From: DASPRG01 sp963796125
GTDB taxonomy: Bacteria; Nitrospirota; Thermodesulfovibrionia; Thermodesulfovibrionales; SM23-35
DNA length: 15,913 nucleotides
Direction of reading: 5' to 3'
Assembly: GCA_963796125.1 (NCBI GenBank)
Contig: CAWCKM010000056.1
Location: 1-15,913, forward strand
The notes under the pieces were generated by a model. The model did no database searches. It saw only the letters and a program-made list of their open reading frames with translations, and was not told the origin of the DNA. The position numbers and the translations under genes were made by a program. Shown piece after piece: positions 13,182 to 15,913 of this stretch; the stretch's first letter is position 1; every line of letters starts with the position of its first letter.

Positions 13182-14554
13182 AATGCTTCCTCTTCCTCCG
13201 TTGATGAGGGATACTCTCTGTCAGCCCTGTTCAGAAATCTTGTACAACTTGAATTAAAGGTAAGATTGACTTTGCCTATGGGACCGTTTCTCTGCTTTGC
13301 GACAATGACCTCTGCCTCTCCTTTATTGGCCGGTGTATCCTTGTTGTACACCTCATCCCGGTAAAGAAAGAGTATGACGTCGGCATCCTGTTCGATTGCA
13401 CCTGATTCTCTGAGGTCTGCCAACATAGGAGTCGGTGGTCTTCGCTGCTCCACGCTTCTGTTCAACTGGCTTACGGCGATAACCGGAACACTCAATTCCT
13501 TTGCCAGGGCCTTGAGTGAACGGGATATGTCAGATATCTCCTGTTCGCGTCTTTCGAAACTTCCCTTCCCTCTCATCAATTGCAGGTAATCAACAATCAC
13601 CAGACTGAGTCCGTGCTCCATTTTTAATCTCCTTGCCTTTGCCCTCAGTTCAAGCACAGTTATACCTGATGAATCGTCTATAAAGATCGGTGCGCCGGTA
13701 AGTTTACTTGCCGCACCCGTTAATTTATGCCAGTCTTCTTTCTTAATGAACCCTTTTCTGATACTGTTTGAGTTCACCATTGCCTCAGAGCAGAGCATTC
13801 TGAATGCAAGCTGCTCTTTTGCCATCTCAAGACTGAATATGGCAACCGGTTCCCTCGATTCAAGACCAACATGCTGTGCAATATTAAGGGTAAACGCAGT
13901 CTTTCCCATTGAAGGTCTTCCCCCAACAACGATGAGGTCGCCTTTCTGAAAACCTGTTGTTAGTTCGTCAAGGTCCCGAAAGCCTGATGGAACACCCGTA
14001 ATCGCCTCTTTTTTATCATAGAGATGTTCGATCATCTCGAAACTGCTTTTGATCACCTCTTTCAGGGTAATAAAAGATGCCTTTACCCTCTTGTCCGATA
14101 TATCAAAGATAGACTTCTCTGCATAATCCACCATCTCCTCTGCTTCCAGATTGTCTTCGTAAACTTTGCTTGCAATCTCTGTTGCTGATCTCAGGAGGCT
14201 CCTCAGAAGGCCCTTCTCCCTCACTATCTTTGAGTGATACTTTATGTTCGCTGCTGTTGGAACCATATTCACCAAAGACGAAAGATAAGATACACCTCCT
14301 ACTGCATCCAACTCATCGCTTCTCTTCATATAATCAGTCAGAGTTATAAGGTCTATAGGTTCATTCCTGTCAAAAAGCTCTACCATTGAATGAAATATCT
14401 TCCGGTGTGACGTTTTATAGAAATCATCAGTTCCAATGATCTCTAATGCTTTCGGTAACGCCTCGTTATCGATCAGGATAGCTCCTATGATGGACTGTTC
14501 TGCCTCGACATTCTGCGGAGGTAATCTGTCTATGTGTGATTCTACTTCTTTCAT
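13178..14554 (-). CDS. dnaB: Replicative DNA helicase DnaB
   Basis: DnaB is the hexameric 5'-3' helicase at the replication fork. The 458-residue protein begins with the helical N-domain (LPPQNVEAEQSIIGAILID, about 11-29), then a linker, then a RecA-type motor from about residue 185: GVPSGFRDLDELTTGF, Walker A GGRPSMGKTA (211-220), EMA at 243-245, Walker B LVIVDYLQLM (318-327), SQLNRSVEQR (362-371) and AKQRNGPIG (419-427), which carries the arginine finger region. No intein or frameshift. It overlaps rplI by four bases (ATGA) and amrB by four (TTGA), an rplI-dnaB arrangement common in bacteria. Confidence 0.98.
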   Translation of the reverse strand: MKEVESHIDRLPPQNVEAEQSIIGAILIDNEALPKALEIIGTDDFYKTSHRKIFHSMVELFDRNEPIDLITLTDYMKRSDELDAVGGVSYLSSLVNMVPTAANIKYHSKIVREKGLLRSLLRSATEIASKVYEDNLEAEEMVDYAEKSIFDISDKRVKASFITLKEVIKSSFEMIEHLYDKKEAITGVPSGFRDLDELTTGFQKGDLIVVGGRPSMGKTAFTLNIAQHVGLESREPVAIFSLEMAKEQLAFRMLCSEAMVNSNSIRKGFIKKEDWHKLTGAASKLTGAPIFIDDSSGITVLELRAKARRLKMEHGLSLVIVDYLQLMRGKGSFERREQEISDISRSLKALAKELSVPVIAVSQLNRSVEQRRPPTPMLADLRESGAIEQDADVILFLYRDEVYNKDTPANKGEAEVIVAKQRNGPIGKVNLTFNSSCTRFLNRADREYPSSTEEEEAF

Positions 14555-14994
14555 TCCTGGATAACTTCAATAGTGAGTGGCACTGATACATCGGGATGAA
14601 GCTTGATCTGCACAGAATAAGAACCAAGTCTCTTTATCGGTTCTTCAAGGACGATCTTCTTTTTCTCTATTTCAACCCCTTGGGTAAGGAGTGCCTCAGC
14701 AATATCCATCGTTGTAACTGAGCCGAAAAGCTTTTCCTCCTCACCCGCCTTTGCCTTGATGGTAAGTGTTAGAGCTGAGATTCTGGAAGCAAGGTCCTGT
14801 GCTGAATCTTTATGCTTCCTGGCTTTTTCCTGAATAATCTTTTTTTCATGTTCAAGTGAGCGTATATTTTTTGTGCTTGCTTCGACAGCAAGGCCCTTCG
14901 GTACCAGATAATTTCTTGCATATCCGTCTGCCACATCCACAATCTGTCCCATTTTTCCAAGCTTCTTGATGTCTTCTTTCAGAATTATCTTCAT
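14551..14994 (-). CDS. rplI: 50S ribosomal protein L9
   Basis: L9 is an elongated large-subunit protein that helps keep the reading frame. The 147-residue product has the N-terminal RNA-binding domain with the family signature GKMGQIVDVADGYARNYLVP, a long connecting helix (residues about 42-75, EHEKKIIQEKARKHKDSAQD region), and the C-terminal domain with GEEEKLFGSVT and LEEPIKRLGSYSVQIKLHPDV. Length is normal. A ribosome binding site GAGAGG lies 4 to 9 bases before the ATG. A candidate promoter at 15025-15053 suggests it can be first in the rplI-dnaB-amrB-pilZ-pilZ-rplU-rpmA run. Confidence 0.98.
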   Translation of the reverse strand: MKIILKEDIKKLGKMGQIVDVADGYARNYLVPKGLAVEASTKNIRSLEHEKKIIQEKARKHKDSAQDLASRISALTLTIKAKAGEEEKLFGSVTTMDIAEALLTQGVEIEKKKIVLEEPIKRLGSYSVQIKLHPDVSVPLTIEVIQE

Positions 14995-15024
14995 ATGAAC
15001 CTCTCTTCGGTAGGAATTTTATTA

Positions 15025-15053
15025 ATACTACAATAGGAATTCAAATTATGCAA
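15025..15053 (-). promoter_or_regulatory. Candidate promoter of the rplI operon
   Basis: On the minus strand TTGCAT (15053-15048), a 17-base spacer and TAGTAT (15030-15025) lie in the 83-base gap between the M50 protease and rplI. A transcript would begin near 15018, leaving a leader of about 24 bases that contains the rplI ribosome binding site. No terminator is visible after the protease gene, so read-through is also possible. Confidence 0.38.
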
Positions 15054-15077
15054 GAGGACGAAGGAACGGATACAAAA

Positions 15078-15913
15078 TCACGATATCTTAAATGGTTCAG
15101 GTATAAAGGTAATGATGAAAATGAAGAATCCGAGCCATCCGAGAAATCTTCTTTTCCCGTCCAGAGGAATTTCACTGTAATAGATAGGAGGATGTCTCAG
15201 TCCGAGAATCAACAAAACAATTGCCCAGAGAGCCCATCCCTCCCACAGGAAAATGCCGAGAAGAAACAGTATGGGAATAAGTGCTTTTGAGAGATAGGCA
15301 TGCCTTTCTCCAAAGAGTGCATAGGCAATATGTCCACCATCGAGCTGTCCAATTGGCAAAAGGTTCAGGGATGTCACAAAGAAACCTATCCATCCTGCAA
15401 AGGCAACAGGATGAAGAAGCACGTCCTCGGAACCGGGTTGATAATCGAGAATCAACTGAGAAAGGGTGGAAAAAAGCAAAGAATCCCCCAGACTGAGAGC
15501 ATCCTTTGTTTCCTGAACCGGAACCACTCTGGAGAGGGAAAGTCCTATAACAGATACTATGACCGATACAATAAACCCTGCAAGAGGACCTGATATACCA
15601 ATGTCCAGAAGTGCTTTTCTCGTTGTTACAGGGGATTTCATTTTAATAAAGGCTCCAAAAGTCCCGATGAGTGTGGGAGCAGGAATAAAATAAGGAAGGG
15701 TAGCTTCTACGTTGTGTTTTCTTGATGCAATGTAATGCGATAATTCATGGGCCAGGAGAATTGACATGAGAGTGAATGCAAAGGGAAGTCCTTTATGAAA
15801 CTTTTCCGGCTCTTCGAGGACATTCACTCCCGACTGAAGTGCCCCTGCAAGAACGGTTGTAAGAAAGGTAATAATAAAGAGAATAAGATGTAATAAAAGC
15901 CTCTTTCGCGTCA
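15078..15913 (-). CDS. Site-2-protease-like M50 membrane metalloprotease (5' end outside window)
   Basis: An integral membrane zinc protease of the M50 family. The catalytic motif HELSH is in LMSILLAHELSHYIASRKHN, and the third zinc ligand is in LNLLPIGQLDGGHIAYALFG. Several hydrophobic segments surround them. No PDZ domain lies between the two motifs, as in the EGY/YydH-like subgroup. A GTG at 15825-15827 could start a 249-residue product, but the frame stays open to the window end and encodes RLLLHLILFIITFLTTVLAG, a transmembrane segment expected in this family, so the true start is beyond 15913. The C-terminus (FIPEPFKIS) is complete. The substrate is unknown; related proteases release membrane-bound regulators. 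Confidence 0.88.
   Translation of the reverse strand, partial: TRKRLLLHLILFIITFLTTVLAGALQSGVNVLEEPEKFHKGLPFAFTLMSILLAHELSHYIASRKHNVEATLPYFIPAPTLIGTFGAFIKMKSPVTTRKALLDIGISGPLAGFIVSVIVSVIGLSLSRVVPVQETKDALSLGDSLLFSTLSQLILDYQPGSEDVLLHPVAFAGWIGFFVTSLNLLPIGQLDGGHIAYALFGERHAYLSKALIPILFLLGIFLWEGWALWAIVLLILGLRHPPIYYSEIPLDGKRRFLGWLGFFIFIITFIPEPFKIS

Overview
The window looks like chromosomal DNA of a Gram-negative-type anaerobe. The gene set (ClpC, a DUF4416 relic, tandem PilZ proteins, a GSU2403-type nucleotidyltransferase, the rplU-rpmA-obgE-proB block) would fit Nitrospirota or a deltaproteobacterial lineage. That placement is an inference from gene content, not something the sequence proves. No rRNA, tRNA, CRISPR array or intact transposase was seen.

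Layout. (1) 1-695: 3' end of clpC, plus strand. (2) 721-5067: a decayed stretch, all plus strand. Six genes in a row are broken by small indels or stops: a TlpA-like thioredoxin lipoprotein, a DUF4416 protein, a protein with a type I restriction HsdR N-terminal-like domain, a DUF4145-like protein, an unrecognised conserved protein, and a homologue of fluorescence recovery protein. Palindromic intergenic repeats lie between them. (3) 5082-7570: intact accessory genes, plus strand. These are a small cysteine protein, a DUF2283 protein, a vapBC toxin-antitoxin pair, and a two-domain nucleotidyltransferase whose near-leaderless promoter sits inside a large palindrome. (4) 7562-15913: housekeeping genes, all minus strand. 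In transcription order they are M50 protease (cut by the window end), rplI, dnaB, amrB, two PilZ genes, rplU, rpmA, a strong terminator, a repeat-rich gap of about 650 bases, obgE and proB.

How they work together. rplI-dnaB-amrB-pilZ-pilZ-rplU-rpmA is a tight run with 4-base overlaps or short gaps that ends at the terminator at 10274-10298. obgE-proB follow as a translationally coupled pair and probably have their own promoter. The gap before obgE contains a degenerate second copy of the obgE 5' end. proA, often next to proB, is absent from the window; the convergent nucleotidyltransferase gene overlaps the 3' end of proB by 9 bases.

The most notable points are the palindrome-embedded promoter of the nucleotidyltransferase gene, the cluster of six decaying genes, the partial obgE duplication, and REP-like double hairpins whose stems differ between copies by compensating changes.
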